From Campylobacter ornithocola (GTDB lineage Bacteria > Campylobacterota > Campylobacteria > Campylobacterales > Campylobacteraceae): 64,000 nucleotides of DNA. Below the pieces are notes generated by a model. The model saw only the letters and a program-made list of their open reading frames with translations. It was not told the DNA's origin and searched no databases. How positions within the stretch are numbered: position 1 is the stretch's first letter; every line of letters starts with the position of its first letter. Below, one piece after another: positions 51,151-60,563 of the stretch. The stretch covers positions 248,001-312,000 of the forward strand of contig NZ_CP053848.1 in the NCBI RefSeq assembly GCF_013201605.1. The letters run 5' to 3'. Made by a program: the position numbers and the translations under genes.

Positions 51151-52659
51151 CTAAAATTTCTTTTTATAATTTTTAGCAATCTTTCTAAGTTTAAATGGTA
51201 AACTTAAGTAGCCTATTTTAAAAGGGGTTCTTGAAGCTTGTAAAAGTGCATTGCCTAAAAGATAGGGTAAATGTGTTTTAGCTATTTGGGCATGTTTATA
51301 GTCTGCATAAGCTTTTAGCGGAGGTAGATTTTTTTGTTCTTTTTGATTTTTAAAATGCTCTTTTTTAACTTTTCTTAATTCAAAAGGTATTTTGAAGTAA
51401 TCTAGATAACTTTTGCTATTTTTCATGATAGCTTCTCCGAGCTTATAACTTAACCTTTCTTTTATCCTTAAGCTAGCTCCATAAAGCTGGTTGTTTTGAT
51501 GGATAAACATTTCATACTCATTTTTTAAATCCTTGTGATTTAAAAAACGTAAAAGATTATGATTTTGACTTTGTAAAAATGTTTGCGTATCAAGTTTAGT
51601 GAGTTCATAATATTCTAATGCTAGCTCTTTATAAAATACTATAGGTGGTATCAAAAGCTCATGAGTGTTTGTAAGATGAATTTTACATTCAAGTTTTTTA
51701 TTGTTATCATTTTCTAAAAGTAAAATTCCTATTAAATCTACATAATCAAGTCTAGATGTTTTTTCATTTGTCATGCTTAAGCCAGAGCTATCTTCGCTTT
51801 GCTTGACAATTTGTGTATTAACATATAAAAAGGTTTGTTCGTCACAAATTGCCTTTTCATTTTGTATATCTTGAAAAGTATTGATAAGTCCAAAATTTTT
51901 TACCAGTTTAAAAGAAGAATTTTCAATACTTACGGATGACACGGTGTGAGTTGATAGATTAGTGTGATTCCAAGTATGTATACCTAAAATTTGATAGTTT
52001 TTTAGCTCTTTTGAAAAAATGATTTTTTCACTAGCTTTAATCCTTGTAACTTTTTCACAAAAAAATGAATTTTTGTGTTCTATTTTAGCTAAATTTGATG
52101 GTGCAAAGATATGATATTTTCTTTTTGAGCAAATGATATTTTCTTTGGATTTTTTAAAAACATGTAAATTTTTTATAATATTTTTACCAAGTTCTTGCAT
52201 AGCAAGTGGCATAGGATGAAATTTATAGTTTTGGTCAAAATCATAAAGATTATTTTTTTGATAGTAAAAGTCTACATCAATTAGATTAAAACCATAATAA
52301 GTGCAATTTTTCCTATGAGCTTCGTTGATGGCTTTTGATTTATCATTGTAAGCTGGTATGGGGAGTATAAGTACTATGGTAGTTTTATGTGTTTTGTAAA
52401 GTTCTTCGTAAAAATAATCAATATTTCTAAGTATAATATTTAAACTCATAGGACTTAGATAATCATTGATATTTGATTCGCTGATGATATAATTACTCTT
52501 ACTCACACTTTCTTTATGGCGTATTAACTCATAAAGATTTTGTAAAGAAGTACTAAGCCCTAAAGCATAATTGTGTAGTGTAATATTTTTATTTTCAAGA
52601 CCTATTCTAAGACCATTTTTTACTACGCTATTGCTACCACCTAGTAAGATTATATCCAT
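51151..52659 (-). CDS. SGNH-like capsule modification protein with C-terminal YKLG repeats, paralog B
   Basis: 502 aa, paralog of the protein at 43170. N-terminal LLGGSNSVVKNGLRIGLE (block I Ser), YALGLSTSLQNLYELIRHK, SESNINDYL (Asn block) and NYKFHPMPLAMQELGKNI, where the His aligns with the DGAHD site of paralog A. C-terminal repeats are SYKLGEAIMKNSKSYLDYFKIPF and PYLLGNALLQASRTPFKIGYLSLPF. It has no G tract, so unlike paralog A it should be expressed constantly. It is inserted on the opposite strand between kpsS and the P450 block. The length match with paralog A argues that both are complete. Confidence 0.68.
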   Translation of the reverse strand: MDIILLGGSNSVVKNGLRIGLENKNITLHNYALGLSTSLQNLYELIRHKESVSKSNYIISESNINDYLSPMSLNIILRNIDYFYEELYKTHKTTIVLILPIPAYNDKSKAINEAHRKNCTYYGFNLIDVDFYYQKNNLYDFDQNYKFHPMPLAMQELGKNIIKNLHVFKKSKENIICSKRKYHIFAPSNLAKIEHKNSFFCEKVTRIKASEKIIFSKELKNYQILGIHTWNHTNLSTHTVSSVSIENSSFKLVKNFGLINTFQDIQNEKAICDEQTFLYVNTQIVKQSEDSSGLSMTNEKTSRLDYVDLIGILLLENDNNKKLECKIHLTNTHELLIPPIVFYKELALEYYELTKLDTQTFLQSQNHNLLRFLNHKDLKNEYEMFIHQNNQLYGASLRIKERLSYKLGEAIMKNSKSYLDYFKIPFELRKVKKEHFKNQKEQKNLPPLKAYADYKHAQIAKTHLPYLLGNALLQASRTPFKIGYLSLPFKLRKIAKNYKKKF

Positions 52660-52760
52660 AAATTCTTTCTTGTTTTATAAATTTTTTATTTATTTTATAA
52701 AATATTTTTTAATGAATAATTTCAGAGGAAAAACACCTTATTTTGCCCTTAAATAAGCAT

Positions 52761-52789
52761 TTGACAAAGATAACAACTTTAGCTATATT
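52761..52789 (+). promoter_or_regulatory. promoter of the hydrolase-P450 operon
   Basis: TTGACA at 52761-52766 and TATATT at 52784-52789 with 17-base spacing, 35 bases upstream of the start at 52824. The -35 is unusually canonical for this genome. Confidence 0.55.
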
Positions 52790-52823
52790 TTTAACTTCAT
52801 TTTGAGTTTATTTGGGATTTTAA

Positions 52824-53954
52824 ATGGATAAATTGTGTCAAAAAAGAGATGTTTTTTATATAGCTGGTTATGATCCTAGGGGTTATAGACATTATTATGC
52901 TATGTTTAAAAAAAATTTAGCTGAGCAAAATACACTTTTAAAATATGATTATACTTTATCAAAAGCTCAAGTTGATGTTTATCCTTTTTGGCAAATTCAA
53001 ACCCCATATACAAGTACTACTTACACCTTTTTAAACTGGAATGATATAGTTAAAAAAAACTGGTCAGAGGATATAAAAGATGCTTTGAGTGATTGTTATA
53101 GTTTTTTTAGAATTTATACCATCACAGGACTTTTTTTGAAATTTGGTAAAGAATCTCCTCATCAACTAATCACAGGTTATTATCCGTTTTTTTATGTGCT
53201 TTTGAGTTTGATTTTTACTTTAGTTTGTGCTTTTGGAAGTTTATTTTGTCTGCAAAATTTTCATGTTATTTTGGGAATTTTAGCCTTTATTTTATCTTTA
53301 GTGTTTTTGCCAAAAATGCTTTATAAATTAGGTAAGAAATTGGCTGTTTTTTGGATAGCTAGAATTTGTTCTTTTTGTGCAAACTGGGAGAAAAATTCCC
53401 AAGGTGAGCTTGAATTAAGGATAGATGATTTTGCTAGGGTTATTTTTGAAAAACTAAAAGAAAATGCAAGTGATAAAAATTATGAGCTCATCTTAAGTGC
53501 ACATAGCGTAGGAACAGTACTTTGTATAAATGTTTTAGCTAAAGTGCTTAGAAAATGTGAAAAAGAAAATATTTCTTTTGAAAATTTAAAGGTTTTAACT
53601 TTAGGTGAGTGTATACCTTTGGTAAGCTATCAAAAAAGATCTTTTGAGTTTAGGAAAGACTTAGAGTATTTAGGAAGTAAGAATTTAATATGGTATGATT
53701 TTACTTCTATTATTGATGGTGCATGTTTTGCACAAGTTGATTTTATACGTACAAGCGGAGTAAAAGCACAATTTAGCCCAAAGTACTTTTCGGCTAAATT
53801 TCATACCTTATATAAAAGTAAAGATTATAAAAAAATCAAAAAAGACAAATACAAAGCACATTTTTTATATTTATTTGCTACGCAAATTCAAGGGGTATAT
53901 AATTTTTTTGAATTTATTGCAGGTAAAAACAAATTAGAAGAAAAAATCAGATAG
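52824..53954 (+). CDS. membrane-anchored alpha/beta-hydrolase-like protein (Cj1412-like)
   Basis: 376 aa. N-terminal soluble part (FYIAGYDPRGYRHYYAMFKK), two hydrophobic helices at about 118-170 (YPFFYVLLSLIFTLVCAFG; VILGILAFILSLVFLP), then a cytosolic domain with a nucleophile elbow LILSAHSVGTVL (Ser228), typical of lipases/esterases. IAGYDPRGYRHYY may be the oxyanion-hole strand. The catalytic Asp/His cannot be fixed by eye. Gene order kpsS, this gene, P450, small membrane protein agrees with C. jejuni Cj1413-Cj1410. Substrate unknown; lipid is a reasonable guess because of the P450 partner. Confidence 0.78.
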   Translation: MDKLCQKRDVFYIAGYDPRGYRHYYAMFKKNLAEQNTLLKYDYTLSKAQVDVYPFWQIQTPYTSTTYTFLNWNDIVKKNWSEDIKDALSDCYSFFRIYTITGLFLKFGKESPHQLITGYYPFFYVLLSLIFTLVCAFGSLFCLQNFHVILGILAFILSLVFLPKMLYKLGKKLAVFWIARICSFCANWEKNSQGELELRIDDFARVIFEKLKENASDKNYELILSAHSVGTVLCINVLAKVLRKCEKENISFENLKVLTLGECIPLVSYQKRSFEFRKDLEYLGSKNLIWYDFTSIIDGACFAQVDFIRTSGVKAQFSPKYFSAKFHTLYKSKDYKKIKKDKYKAHFLYLFATQIQGVYNFFEFIAGKNKLEEKIR

Positions 53955-53963
53955 GAGAAAATT

Positions 53964-55337
53964 ATGGGTCAATGTCCTTTTCATCCAAAACCTTACAAAA
54001 ACAAAGCTTCTACGCTGACCACTTTTTTATTAAAAAGAAGATCATGGCTTGATGGGCTTTATGAGCGAAGTTATAAAATGATGATGGGTAGAGTAAAAAT
54101 GCCTGGGTTTGACCTTTATGTGGTTAATGATCCAAAAGAGGTAAGACGTATTATGGTAGATGAGGTTAGAGAATACCCAAAAAGCCAACTTTTACATGAG
54201 CTTTTGGAGCCACTTTTAGGTGTAAGTATTTTTACTACAAATGATAAAGTATGGGAAAAGCAAAGAGAACTTTTAAAACCTTCTTTTGAAATGACAAGAA
54301 TTTCTAAAGTTTTTGATTTAATGAGTGAAGCTGCCTCTGATATGATGGGTAGATTTGCGAAGTATGAAAATAAAGCAGTTATAGAAGTAGATGAGGCTAT
54401 GACTTTTGTAACTGCAGATGTGATTTTTAGAACTATCATGTCATCAAAACTTGATGAGCAAAAAGGCAAACTTGTTTTAGATGCTTTTGTAACAGTGCAA
54501 GAAGAAACTGTTAAAACAGCTATGCGAAGAATGTTCCGCTTTCCAACTTGGCTTTCAAATCTTTTAGGAGAGAAGAAAAGGCTTAAGGCAGGTGGAGTTA
54601 TACGCAAGGTTTTATCAGATATTATAAAACCAAGATATGATAATGCCCTAAATGATCAAGGAAAATATGAGGATATTTTATCATCATTACTTATGGTGGT
54701 AGATGCAGATACTAATAAAAGATTTTCTTTCAATGAAATTTTAGATCAAGTTGCCATGCTTTTTTTAGCAGGCCATGAAACCACCGCAAGTTCACTAACT
54801 TGGACCCTATATATTTTAAGTATTTCACCAAATGAGCAACAAAAAGCTTATGAAGAAATTATACAAGTTGCAGGTAATGGAGAGTTTAAAATAGAACATA
54901 TTAGAGCGATGAAATATGTTACTAATGTTTTCAAAGAAAGCTTAAGACTTTATCCGCCAGTTGGCTTTTTTGCCAGAGAGGCAAGAAATGAAAGCAAAAT
55001 GAGAGATAAGCTTATTAAAAAAGGATCAGGGGTGGTTGTGGCTCCATGGCTTATTCATAGACATGATAATTTTTGGGAGAATCCACATGAGTTTGATCCA
55101 AGTCGTCATGAGGATAAAGGTAAGATTAAAAAAGATACCTATATGCCTTTTGGTATGGGAGAACGTATATGTATAGGACAGGGTTTTGCTATGCAAGAGG
55201 CTGTTTTGATTTTAGCAAATATTTTAAGGACTTATAAGTTAGAATTAGAGGAAAATTTTGTGCCTGATATTGTAGGAAGACTTACTATAAGATCGGCAAA
55301 TGGTATGAATATAAGATTTATAAAAAGGCAAAAATGA
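53964..55337 (+). CDS. cytochrome P450 (CYP172 family-like)
   Basis: 457 aa heme monooxygenase, uncommon in Epsilonproteobacteria but known in Campylobacter. The heme-ligand Cys403 lies in FGMGERICIGQGFAM. The I-helix oxygen-binding motif is LFLAGHETTASSLTW near residue 266, and the ExxR motif KESLRLYPP near 325. No N-terminal membrane anchor is visible, unlike eukaryotic P450s. Redox partner genes are not adjacent. It sits between the hydrolase-like gene and a small membrane protein in one operon; the ten-base gap and four-base overlap imply coupling. The substrate is unknown; fatty acyl chains have been considered for the C. jejuni homolog Cj1411. Confidence 0.93.
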   Translation: MGQCPFHPKPYKNKASTLTTFLLKRRSWLDGLYERSYKMMMGRVKMPGFDLYVVNDPKEVRRIMVDEVREYPKSQLLHELLEPLLGVSIFTTNDKVWEKQRELLKPSFEMTRISKVFDLMSEAASDMMGRFAKYENKAVIEVDEAMTFVTADVIFRTIMSSKLDEQKGKLVLDAFVTVQEETVKTAMRRMFRFPTWLSNLLGEKKRLKAGGVIRKVLSDIIKPRYDNALNDQGKYEDILSSLLMVVDADTNKRFSFNEILDQVAMLFLAGHETTASSLTWTLYILSISPNEQQKAYEEIIQVAGNGEFKIEHIRAMKYVTNVFKESLRLYPPVGFFAREARNESKMRDKLIKKGSGVVVAPWLIHRHDNFWENPHEFDPSRHEDKGKIKKDTYMPFGMGERICIGQGFAMQEAVLILANILRTYKLELEENFVPDIVGRLTIRSANGMNIRFIKRQK

Positions 55338-55687
55338 AAGAAAAGTTAGCAGGAACCATACTGCTTTGTGCTATCGTTCCTTTAGCGGTAATTAGTTATC
55401 TTTTTATTGTTATAGTGGGTACTTTTGGTAATCCTGCTAGAGTAAGACAAGGTGTGAGAGCACTTGATCATTTTGTAAATGCTACTTTATTTAATGGTTA
55501 TGCTTGGGAGTCTTTATCATCTCATGCATGGAGAGAACGTGATAAAAGATGGGCTAAAATAGTTATTAAAATTACAGATTTTTTTGACAAAAACCACTGC
55601 CAAAAGGCCAATAAAAGAGAACAAGAGATTGTAGATTTGGTTTTAAAGAAAAAGCTTACCGAACAAACTGTCGGTAAGCAATTTTAA
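55334..55687 (+). CDS. small membrane protein of the P450 operon (Cj1410-like)
   Basis: 117 aa with one transmembrane helix at about 7-30 and a charged cytosolic tail rich in Arg, Lys and Trp (SSHAWRERDKRWAKIVIK). Function unknown. Overlaps the P450 stop (ATGA). The last codons (KLTEQTVGKQF) contain the operon's terminator hairpin. Conserved position after the P450 gene suggests it anchors or assists it. Confidence 0.8.
   Translation: MKEKLAGTILLCAIVPLAVISYLFIVIVGTFGNPARVRQGVRALDHFVNATLFNGYAWESLSSHAWRERDKRWAKIVIKITDFFDKNHCQKANKREQEIVDLVLKKKLTEQTVGKQF
55654..55686. terminator. terminator shared by the P450 operon and nusA
   Basis: GCTTACCGA and TCGGTAAGC form a 9 bp stem with an 8-base loop, followed by an AATTTTAATTTT tail. 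The stem is inside the coding end of the small membrane protein, and the tail reaches the nusA stop codon. Confidence 0.8.
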
Positions 55688-56781
55688 TTTTCCCCAAACA
55701 AGGCTTTAAGATTTTTAAGCGCTTCTTCTTGATTATTAGCTTTATTCTCATTATTTACTTCATTAAGCTCTATTTCATATCCAAGAAGCATACTGGCTAA
55801 GCGTATATTAATCCCACTTTTTCCTATAGCTTTACTTTTTTGCTCACTATTTAATGTTACAATAGCCTTTTTATTTTCAATATGAACTGAATTTATAATT
55901 GCTGGAGCTAAACTTCTAGTGATTAAAATTGCCATTTCGTTAGAATATTCAATACAATCAATATTTTCATTTTTTAATTCTTTGCTTACGGCATTAATTC
56001 TAACTCCTTTTACACCTACAGTTGCCCCTACTGCATCAACACTCGGGCCATTGGCTTGTAAAATGATTTTTGCTCTCTCGCCCGGAATTCTTGCACTTGC
56101 ATAAATATTTATAAGACCATCTTTGATTTCAGGAACTTCAGCTTTTAATAAAGCTTCTAAAAATTTAGGACTAGTTCTACTAAGTTCCATTCTCATGCCT
56201 GATTTATCGATATATACATGTCTAATAACAGCTTTAATCACATCACCAACTTTAAATTTTTCACCTTTGATACGATTTTTTCTGGGTAAATATGCACGAA
56301 ACTCATCAATTTCTACATAAGTATTTTCTTCACTATCTACTCTTACTACACTACCAAAAACCATGTGTCCTACCATTTTTTGGTATTTTTCATAGATTTT
56401 TTCTTCTAAGAGTTTTTGAATGTTATATTCTAATTCTTTATGTAAAATATTTACAGCAGTGCGACCTAAATTTTCTAAAGAACACTCATAAGTTAACTCA
56501 TCACCAATTTCTACATCTTTAGCTTCAGCTCTTGCTTTACTTAAAGCGATAAAATATTCATTTTCATTTTCTAATTCTAATCTCTCATCATTATCAGCTA
56601 CAACGATGATTTTTTGATAAAGTTGTAAATTTTTACTTGAATCAACAAAAAATTCATATTTATCTCCATAAATCTTTTTAGCGGTATTAATAAGTGCTTT
56701 TTTGACTCTTTCTCTTACATCTTCTATTTGTAAATTTTTTTCATTAGCAATTGATTCAATTATATCTGTGATTTTTTCCAT
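55684..56781 (-). CDS. nusA: transcription termination/antitermination protein NusA
   Basis: RNA polymerase-binding factor controlling pausing and termination. 365 aa: NusA N-terminal domain (about 1-125), S1 domain (about 133-200, GSVVRVDSEENTYVEI), and two KH domains (about 205-345, with VGVKGVRINAVSKEL and IGKSGINIRLASMLLG). The acidic C-terminal repeats of E. coli NusA are absent, as expected for this class. Convergent with the P450 operon by a four-base overlap. Confidence 0.95.
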   Translation of the reverse strand: MEKITDIIESIANEKNLQIEDVRERVKKALINTAKKIYGDKYEFFVDSSKNLQLYQKIIVVADNDERLELENENEYFIALSKARAEAKDVEIGDELTYECSLENLGRTAVNILHKELEYNIQKLLEEKIYEKYQKMVGHMVFGSVVRVDSEENTYVEIDEFRAYLPRKNRIKGEKFKVGDVIKAVIRHVYIDKSGMRMELSRTSPKFLEALLKAEVPEIKDGLINIYASARIPGERAKIILQANGPSVDAVGATVGVKGVRINAVSKELKNENIDCIEYSNEMAILITRSLAPAIINSVHIENKKAIVTLNSEQKSKAIGKSGINIRLASMLLGYEIELNEVNNENKANNQEEALKNLKALFGEN

Positions 56782-56865
56782 AATAACAATACAACCTTAA
56801 TTTTGGATTTTAAAAGTTTGAAGAGTAAAATTATATCTTTAATAAGTTTAATTAAAAGTAAAATT

Positions 56866-56874
56866 TGCTATAAT
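56866..56874 (+). promoter_or_regulatory. extended -10 promoter for the HP0268-miaB operon
   Basis: TGCTATAAT (TGnTATAAT extended -10), 32 bases before the start at 56906. Confidence 0.55.
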
Positions 56875-56905
56875 TTCAGATTAAAAAAAACTTGAGGATG
56901 ATGAT

Positions 56906-57148
56906 ATGGATTTAAAAATAGCAAGAACCTCTGTTGATGAAAAGCCAAAAAGTATAAGTTTAGAAAGTATTGAAAAGGCTGTGGACAAAGAAGGTCAGAA
57001 ATTTTTCTATTTTGATAAAGATAACGCCCATAAGCAATTAATCGCTTTAGTAGAATATTTTGAAAAAAAAGGAAAATGTGTTTATCATAGAACAATCAAG
57101 TATGGTTTAGATGATACAGATTTTATGTATGAGGTACATATTCTTTGA
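56906..57148 (+). CDS. HP0268-family small protein
   Basis: 80 aa, matching the Helicobacter HP0268 family in length and in its end ([29 protein letters not shown]). HP0268 has been reported to have purine-specific ribonuclease and DNA-nicking activity; I note this from memory. Its stop overlaps the miaB start, giving coupling to tRNA modification. Conserved position before miaB as in C. jejuni (Cj0459-Cj0458). Confidence 0.83.
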   Translation: MDLKIARTSVDEKPKSISLESIEKAVDKEGQKFFYFDKDNAHKQLIALVEYFEKKGKCVYHRTIKYGLDDTDFMYEVHIL

Positions 57149-58443
57149 GTAAAAAACTTTTTATACAAACCTTAGGTTGCGCTATGAATGTTAGAGATTC
57201 AGAGCACATGATAGCTGAACTTAAAGAAAAAGAAAATTATGAATTAACTCAAGATGCAAAAGAAGCAGATTTGATTTTAATCAATACTTGCTCAGTGCGC
57301 GAAAAACCTGTACATAAGCTTTTTTCGGAAGTTGGAAGCTTTGAAAAAATCAAAAAAAATGGGGCTAAAATAGGAGTTTGTGGTTGCACGGCTTCACATT
57401 TAGGAGACGAGATTTTTAAACGTGCTCCTAATGTGGATTTTGTTTTAGGTGCAAGAAATGTTTCTAAAATCACAAAGGCTGTAAATACGCCAAAATTTTT
57501 AGGTAATGATATAGATTTCGATGAGAGTAATTATGCTTTTGCAGATTTTAGAAATAGTCTTTATAAAACCTATATTAATATTTCTATAGGTTGTGATAAA
57601 CATTGTACTTATTGCATAGTGCCTCACACAAGGGGAGATGAAATTTCCATACCCTTTGAGATTATTAAAAATGAAGCACTAAAAGCTGTTTCTAAAGGTG
57701 CTAAAGAGATTTTTTTATTAGGGCAAAATGTTAATAATTATGGTAAAAGATTTTCTAATGCACACGAAAGGATTAATTTTTCAGATCTTTTGGAAAAACT
57801 AAGTGAAATAGAAGGCTTAGAGCGTATTCGCTTTACAAGCCCACATCCATTGCATATGGATGATAGATTTTTAGAAGTTTTTTCTAAAAATCCTAAAGTA
57901 TGCAAATCTATGCATATGCCTTTACAAAGTGGTTCAAGTGAAATTTTAAAAGCTATGAAGCGCGGTTATACTAAAGAGTGGTATTTAGATAGAGCATTAA
58001 AACTGCGTTCTATGTGTAAAGATGTGAGTATTTCTACTGATGTGATTGTAGCTTTTCCAGGTGAGAGTGATAAGGACTTTGAGGATACTATGGATGTGCT
58101 TGAAAAAGTACGTTTTGAGCAAATGTTTTCTTTTAAATATTCAAAAAGACCACTAACTAAAGCTGCAACTATGCCAAATCAAATTTCTGATGATATAGCT
58201 TCAAAACGTTTGAATATTTTGCAAGTTAAACATACAGAAATTTTAGATGAAATTGTTGCAAAACAAAAAGATAAAGAATTTGAAGTTTTATTTGAAGAAT
58301 TAAGAAGTGAAGGTTTTGTAGCAGGTAGAAGTGATAATAACTTTTTGATTCAAGTTAAAGGTAGTGAAGAGTTATTAGGGAAAATGAAAAAAGTAAAAAT
58401 CACCAATCCTAGGCGTATGGTGTTAAATGGCGAAATTCTTTAA
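57145..58443 (+). CDS. miaB: tRNA-2-methylthio-N6-isopentenyladenosine synthase MiaB
   Basis: Radical SAM methylthiotransferase acting on A37 of tRNAs reading UNN codons, including the tRNA-Phe in this window. 432 aa: N-terminal UPF0004 domain with three Fe-S cysteines ([22 protein letters not shown]), the radical SAM motif GCDKHCTYC (Cys150, 154, 157) and a C-terminal TRAM domain. It starts with TTG at 57145, overlapping the upstream stop. The RBS is within the upstream gene's end. Confidence 0.95.
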   Translation: MSKKLFIQTLGCAMNVRDSEHMIAELKEKENYELTQDAKEADLILINTCSVREKPVHKLFSEVGSFEKIKKNGAKIGVCGCTASHLGDEIFKRAPNVDFVLGARNVSKITKAVNTPKFLGNDIDFDESNYAFADFRNSLYKTYINISIGCDKHCTYCIVPHTRGDEISIPFEIIKNEALKAVSKGAKEIFLLGQNVNNYGKRFSNAHERINFSDLLEKLSEIEGLERIRFTSPHPLHMDDRFLEVFSKNPKVCKSMHMPLQSGSSEILKAMKRGYTKEWYLDRALKLRSMCKDVSISTDVIVAFPGESDKDFEDTMDVLEKVRFEQMFSFKYSKRPLTKAATMPNQISDDIASKRLNILQVKHTEILDEIVAKQKDKEFEVLFEELRSEGFVAGRSDNNFLIQVKGSEELLGKMKKVKITNPRRMVLNGEIL

Positions 58444-59050
58444 GATTAATTTTTTGGCTTTTGGAATTTTTTTATTGCAATGGCTGATTTTTCTAACTTG
58501 CAGAAAAGTTTATTTGGGGCAAAAACTCCCAAAAAGATCATGTGTGATACTTTTTTGGCATGGGCGTCTTGCTCTAATGCCTTTTGCATACCACAAAATG
58601 GGTATTAAAGGAAAAAAAGCTTATGTAATGGTTTCGCATCATAAAGATGGAGAAATCATCGCTAGAAATATTGCTTTGTTTGGTTTAGATACTCTAAGAG
58701 GTAGTACAAGCAAAGGAGCTTTGGCTTTATTGAAACAATCTTTTAAAATTTTAGATCAAGGTGATGATGTGATTATCACACCAGATGGACCAAGAGGACC
58801 TTATCATAGCATTTCAGATGGTTCTGTGATGATAGCTTTGAAAAAAAATACCCCACTTTTTTTATTAAATTATGAAGCAAGCTCTTTTTGGGAATTTAAA
58901 AGTTGGGATAAAATGATCTTACCTAAACCATTTTCTAAGATTACTTATAGGCTTAGTGAAGAAATTAAAATACAAAATTTAAATTTAGAAGAAGCTAAAG
59001 TATTGATAAAAGAAAAATTTGATATGATAAGTCAAATAGACAAAGGATAA
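58427..59050 (+). CDS. DUF374 lysophospholipid acyltransferase-like protein
   Basis: 207 aa with an N-terminal hydrophobic segment (about 5-22) and the DUF374/LPLAT layout: [13 protein letters not shown] (about 38, Trp-His position of the HxxxxD motif), [18 protein letters not shown] (about 69), [13 protein letters not shown] (about 92) and [11 protein letters not shown] (about 118). This family includes Kdo-associated lipid A acyltransferase-like enzymes; the exact acceptor is unknown. Overlaps the miaB end by 17 bases. Counterpart of Cj0457. Confidence 0.83.
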   Translation: MAKFFKINFLAFGIFLLQWLIFLTCRKVYLGQKLPKRSCVILFWHGRLALMPFAYHKMGIKGKKAYVMVSHHKDGEIIARNIALFGLDTLRGSTSKGALALLKQSFKILDQGDDVIITPDGPRGPYHSISDGSVMIALKKNTPLFLLNYEASSFWEFKSWDKMILPKPFSKITYRLSEEIKIQNLNLEEAKVLIKEKFDMISQIDKG

Positions 59051-59055
59051 ACATT

Positions 59056-60021
59056 ATGTTATCTTTTTTTAGAAAGTATATTTTACAACTTTTAGTTTGT
59101 ATTTGTTATGATGAAAAACAATACATTATAAGATGCCATACTTGGAAGAAATCTCAAGCTGTTGATACTTTTGAAAAGAGCTTTGAGGATAAAGAAAAAG
59201 CTATAGAATATGTGAAAAATTTAGCTAAAGATTTTCAAATTTATTATATATCTACTCTTTTTACCCCTATTGCTCAAGGTGTTATACCAAGCTCTAATTT
59301 TAAAGATCTTTCAAATTTTGGAGTAGATGTAAGTAGTGTTAAGTGCATTCCTTTTAATAACGGTTTGCTGTATGCTTCTAGCCATTCTTTAAATTTGTAT
59401 GAGCAAGATTATGGAACTTTCGGTGGTCTAGATTTGCTCTATTCACCTTTTTCTTTACTTTATCATTGTATAACAAATAGAGGGTTTGAAGAGAAAGCTG
59501 GTCTTTATGTGTATAGATATCATGACTTTGTTGCAATGTTAATTTGTAAAAAAGAAACTATATTGTTTGGAAGTTATTTTAACATAGCTAGTCAAAATTA
59601 CGATGAAGTTGATTTTTTTGATGACATTAAAGAAGAATTTGATTTAAATATTGATGATGAAAATCAAGAAGAAGAAAATGAGCAAAATTATGATCTAAAA
59701 AGCTTAGAGGAAATGAGTCAGGAACTTGATAAGCTTGAAGAGTTAGATGATGAAAAAGAAGAGCTTCCTGTGGAATCTTTAGAAAATTTTAGTTCAGATA
59801 TGAAAATGATAGAATACATTATTTCAAGTGTAAAAGAATTTTACAATAATCCTTTATATGAGAATAGTTTTCTAGAGGAAATTATAATTTTTGACGAGGA
59901 AAGTTTTAGTGTGACTTCTTTAGATTATTTAGAGAATGAGCTTTTTATAAAACCAAAAGTAGAGCTTGTAGATACCCTAAATTTGATGAATGAACTTATG
60001 GTAAAGGATTTAAAACTATGA
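59056..60021 (+). CDS. unknown acidic protein, possible PilM/GspL-like member of a pilus-type triad
   Basis: 321 aa, not recognised by sequence alone. The N-terminal ~190 residues are a folded domain with strands (QYIIRCHTWKKSQ, QIYYISTLFTPIAQGVIPS, DFVAMLICKKETILFGSYF). There is a highly acidic stretch at about 195-255 (Glu/Asp-rich), then a helical end. No signal peptide. The next two genes look like PilN and PilO, which makes a PilM- or GspL-like cytoplasmic partner plausible; the actin-like motifs are not obvious. Its stop overlaps the next start (ATGA). Confidence 0.6.
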   Translation: MLSFFRKYILQLLVCICYDEKQYIIRCHTWKKSQAVDTFEKSFEDKEKAIEYVKNLAKDFQIYYISTLFTPIAQGVIPSSNFKDLSNFGVDVSSVKCIPFNNGLLYASSHSLNLYEQDYGTFGGLDLLYSPFSLLYHCITNRGFEEKAGLYVYRYHDFVAMLICKKETILFGSYFNIASQNYDEVDFFDDIKEEFDLNIDDENQEEENEQNYDLKSLEEMSQELDKLEELDDEKEELPVESLENFSSDMKMIEYIISSVKEFYNNPLYENSFLEEIIIFDEESFSVTSLDYLENELFIKPKVELVDTLNLMNELMVKDLKL

Positions 60022-60563
60022 AATATAGTCTAATCAAGCCTAAGATAAAACCTGTTTTTAATCTTTTTACTAGAATTTGGATTTATTTTACTAGCATTAG
60101 TGTTATTTTGATTTTTGTAGTATTTGTTGTAATTGTTTTTAAAAATTATTATGCTTCTGTACAACTTGATAATAAAAAAGAAGAATTAGCTCAAATTATC
60201 GCACAAATTAACGCTAATAAACTTAAATACCAAGAATTGATAAGACAAAATAATAAAGCCGAATTAGTTTTGGGAAATTTAGAACAAGAACAAGAAAATG
60301 GTAAGAATAAAGTTTTATTAAAAAGTATTCAAAATCTTTTTACCTTAGTGCCTAAGAATATATCTTTAGATGAGGTTTTAATGGAAGATAGATCACTTAT
60401 TTTAAGAGGTGTTACACCTACTAAAGAAATGTTTGCATTGTTATTGGAAGCTCCATTAAGAAGTATTTTTTCAAATTCTCAAACAAGTTACTATCAATTA
60501 GAAAATGGTTGGTATCGTTTTGTGAGTGTAAATATCACTATACCAGAGGGAATGTATGAGTAA
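60018..60563 (+). CDS. PilN-like inner-membrane protein
   Basis: 181 aa bitopic membrane protein: short cytosolic N-terminus (~1-20), transmembrane helix at about 22-44, coiled coil (about 50-95), then a small domain. That domain carries the PilN-like pattern LFTLVPKNISLDEVLMEDRSLILRGVTPTKEMFALLLEA (hydrophobic-P...L...G). PilN is part of the inner-membrane alignment complex of type IV pili. Overlaps both neighbouring genes. Its Campylobacter counterpart (Cj0455) is usually annotated only as hypothetical. Confidence 0.68.
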   Translation: MKYSLIKPKIKPVFNLFTRIWIYFTSISVILIFVVFVVIVFKNYYASVQLDNKKEELAQIIAQINANKLKYQELIRQNNKAELVLGNLEQEQENGKNKVLLKSIQNLFTLVPKNISLDEVLMEDRSLILRGVTPTKEMFALLLEAPLRSIFSNSQTSYYQLENGWYRFVSVNITIPEGMYE

